Source: Pseudomonadota bacterium (GTDB taxonomy: Bacteria > Pseudomonadota > Alphaproteobacteria > Rhizobiales > Hyphomicrobiaceae). Taken from it: a stretch of 15,516 nt of DNA. The stretch spans positions 1 through 15,516 of the forward strand of contig JAEZAW010000200.1 in assembly GCA_023430315.1 (NCBI GenBank). The letters run 5' to 3'. A program made the translations under genes and the position numbers. Positions within the stretch are counted from its first letter, which is position 1. The number at the start of each line of letters is the position of its first letter. The notes under the pieces are model-generated. The model had not been told where the DNA came from, searched no databases, and saw only the letters and a program-made list of their open reading frames with translations. Shown piece after piece: positions 14,770 through 15,516 of the stretch.

Positions 14770-14836
14770 GACCCCCAAAGGGTCTAAAGCACGATCGGGT
14801 GCCTTAGCGGACCCGTCCGGTTTGCCGCAACGAAGG
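14770..14836 (+). promoter_or_regulatory. Structured dnaK 5' leader with alternative stem-loops
   Basis: Three possible helices overlap. One is GACCC/GGGTC (14770-14784). The second is a 9-base inverted repeat with one mismatch, CTAAAGCAC (14784-14792) with GTGCCTTAG (14799-14807). The third is a pairing of CCTT-A-GCGG (14802-14810) with CCGC (14825-14828) and AAGG (14833-14836), which would cover the probable Shine-Dalgarno region. The second and third helices compete for bases 14802-14807. Regulatory meaning is inferred only from the sequence. Confidence 0.3.
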
Positions 14837-14849
14837 GATTGAGAATAAA

Positions 14850-15516
14850 ATGGCAAAAGTCATCGGGATCGATCTCGGGACGACCAACTCCTGCGTAGCT
14901 GTCATGGAAGGCAGCACGCCCAAAGTCATCGCCAACGCCGAGGGCGTGAACACCACCCCCTCCATCGTTGCCTTTACCGACGACGGCGAGCGCCTCGTTG
15001 GTCTGCCGGCCAAGCGCCAGGCGGTGACGAACCCCTCGAACACTCTGTTTGCGATCAAGCGCCTCATCGGCCGCCGCTTCTCCGACCCCATGGTCGAGAA
15101 GGACAAGCACCTCGTCCCCTACAAGATCACGAGCGGCGCGAATGGCGACGCCTGGGTCGAGGCGAACGGCAAGCAGTACTCGCCCTCGCAGGTCTCCGCC
15201 TTCATTCTCCAGAAGATGAAGGAGACGGCTGAGGCTTATCTCGGCCAGACGGTCACGCAGGCCGTCATCACCGTTCCCGCCTACTTCAACGACGCCCAGC
15301 GCCAGGCGACCAAGGACGCCGGCAAGATCGCCGGCCTCGAGGTGCTGCGCATCATCAACGAGCCGACGGCGGCTGCCCTGGCCTATGGCCTCGACAAGAA
15401 GCATGCCGGCACGATCGCGGTCTATGACCTCGGCGGCGGCACCTTCGACGTCTCGATCCTCGAGATCGGCGACGGCGTCTTCGAGGTGAAGTCCACCAAT
15501 GGCGACACCTTCCTCG
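14850..15516 (+). CDS. dnaK: Molecular chaperone DnaK (Hsp70), 5' part
   Basis: The frame is open from ATG 14850 to the window end, giving about 222 residues of the roughly 630 expected. The visible part is the ATPase domain: phosphate-1 motif GIDLGTTNSCVAVMEG (6-21), the conserved IKRLIGRRF, VITVPAYFNDAQRQATKDAG, INEPTAAALAYG and the phosphate-2 motif VYDLGGGTFDVSILEI. The start is supported by AGGGA 11 bases and GAGA five bases upstream, and by the invariant N-terminal MAKVIGIDLGTT. DnaK works with DnaJ and GrpE in protein folding; dnaJ commonly lies downstream but is outside the window. A promoter-like pair and a structured leader precede it, so it is probably transcribed separately from grpE under heat-shock control. 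Confidence 0.98.
   Translation, partial: MAKVIGIDLGTTNSCVAVMEGSTPKVIANAEGVNTTPSIVAFTDDGERLVGLPAKRQAVTNPSNTLFAIKRLIGRRFSDPMVEKDKHLVPYKITSGANGDAWVEANGKQYSPSQVSAFILQKMKETAEAYLGQTVTQAVITVPAYFNDAQRQATKDAGKIAGLEVLRIINEPTAAALAYGLDKKHAGTIAVYDLGGGTFDVSILEIGDGVFEVKSTNGDTFL

Noticed and set aside
14784..14807. CIRCE operator upstream of dnaK
   Set aside because: The inverted repeat has arms CTAAAGCAC/GTGCCTTAG with a 6-base spacer and a mismatch. CIRCE is TTAGCACTC-N9-GAGTGCTAA, so arms and spacing differ too much; it is kept only as an RNA or operator candidate of unknown type.

Overview
The window is a GC-rich stretch of an alphaproteobacterial chromosome, most likely from the order Hyphomicrobiales. 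The evidence is the linked hrcA-grpE-dnaK genes, a DUF1127 protein, an alphaproteobacterial-type YhdP/AsmA-like protein divergent from a Bcp peroxiredoxin, and a probable EcfG general-stress promoter. The genus cannot be fixed from this sequence. No rRNA, tRNA, CRISPR array, prophage or transposase gene was found. Coding density is high and the gene content is mostly housekeeping or stress related.

Layout. Positions 1-57 are the tail of an unidentified + gene that converges on a small minus-strand DUF1127 gene (112-372), with a strong hairpin between them. A minus-strand SAM-dependent methyltransferase with a winged-helix N-terminus (477-1535) is divergent from a GlxA/AraC-type regulator (1658-2692). 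The regulator's stop codon overlaps the stop of a very long minus-strand AsmA/YhdP-like envelope protein (2689-6558). A 376-base intergenic region with palindromes leads to a + strand Bcp peroxiredoxin (6935-7417). Next is a secreted PRC-barrel protein with a LEA-like helical tail (7621-8220), preceded by a match to the EcfG consensus GGAAC-N16-CGTT. A minus-strand FadI-like thiolase follows (8369-9652). The largest non-coding stretch (9653-10258) holds two adjacent related hairpin elements, each bounded by CTAG, whose stems covary. It is followed by an exported YcbB-type L,D-transpeptidase (10259-11530) with a clear intrinsic terminator, a minus-strand pirin (11595-12512), and the chaperone block hrcA (12704-13774), grpE (13894-14646) and the start of dnaK (14850 to the window end).

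How the genes relate. The right-hand block is the DnaK chaperone system: HrcA is a heat-shock repressor, and GrpE is the nucleotide-exchange factor for DnaK. The centre is envelope and stress biology: AsmA/YhdP-like lipid or outer-membrane homeostasis, peroxide detoxification, a periplasmic stress protein and peptidoglycan 3-3 crosslinking. The methyltransferase/GlxA pair looks like a divergent regulator-target unit with an unknown substrate.

The most interesting non-genic signals are the paired covarying hairpin elements (9724-9890), the EcfG-type promoter of the PRC-barrel/LEA-like gene, an 18-bp perfect palindrome between TTGACA and TATAAC hexamers upstream of bcp, and a dnaK leader in which two alternative stem-loops share bases near the ribosome binding site. 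I found no clear new multi-gene system.
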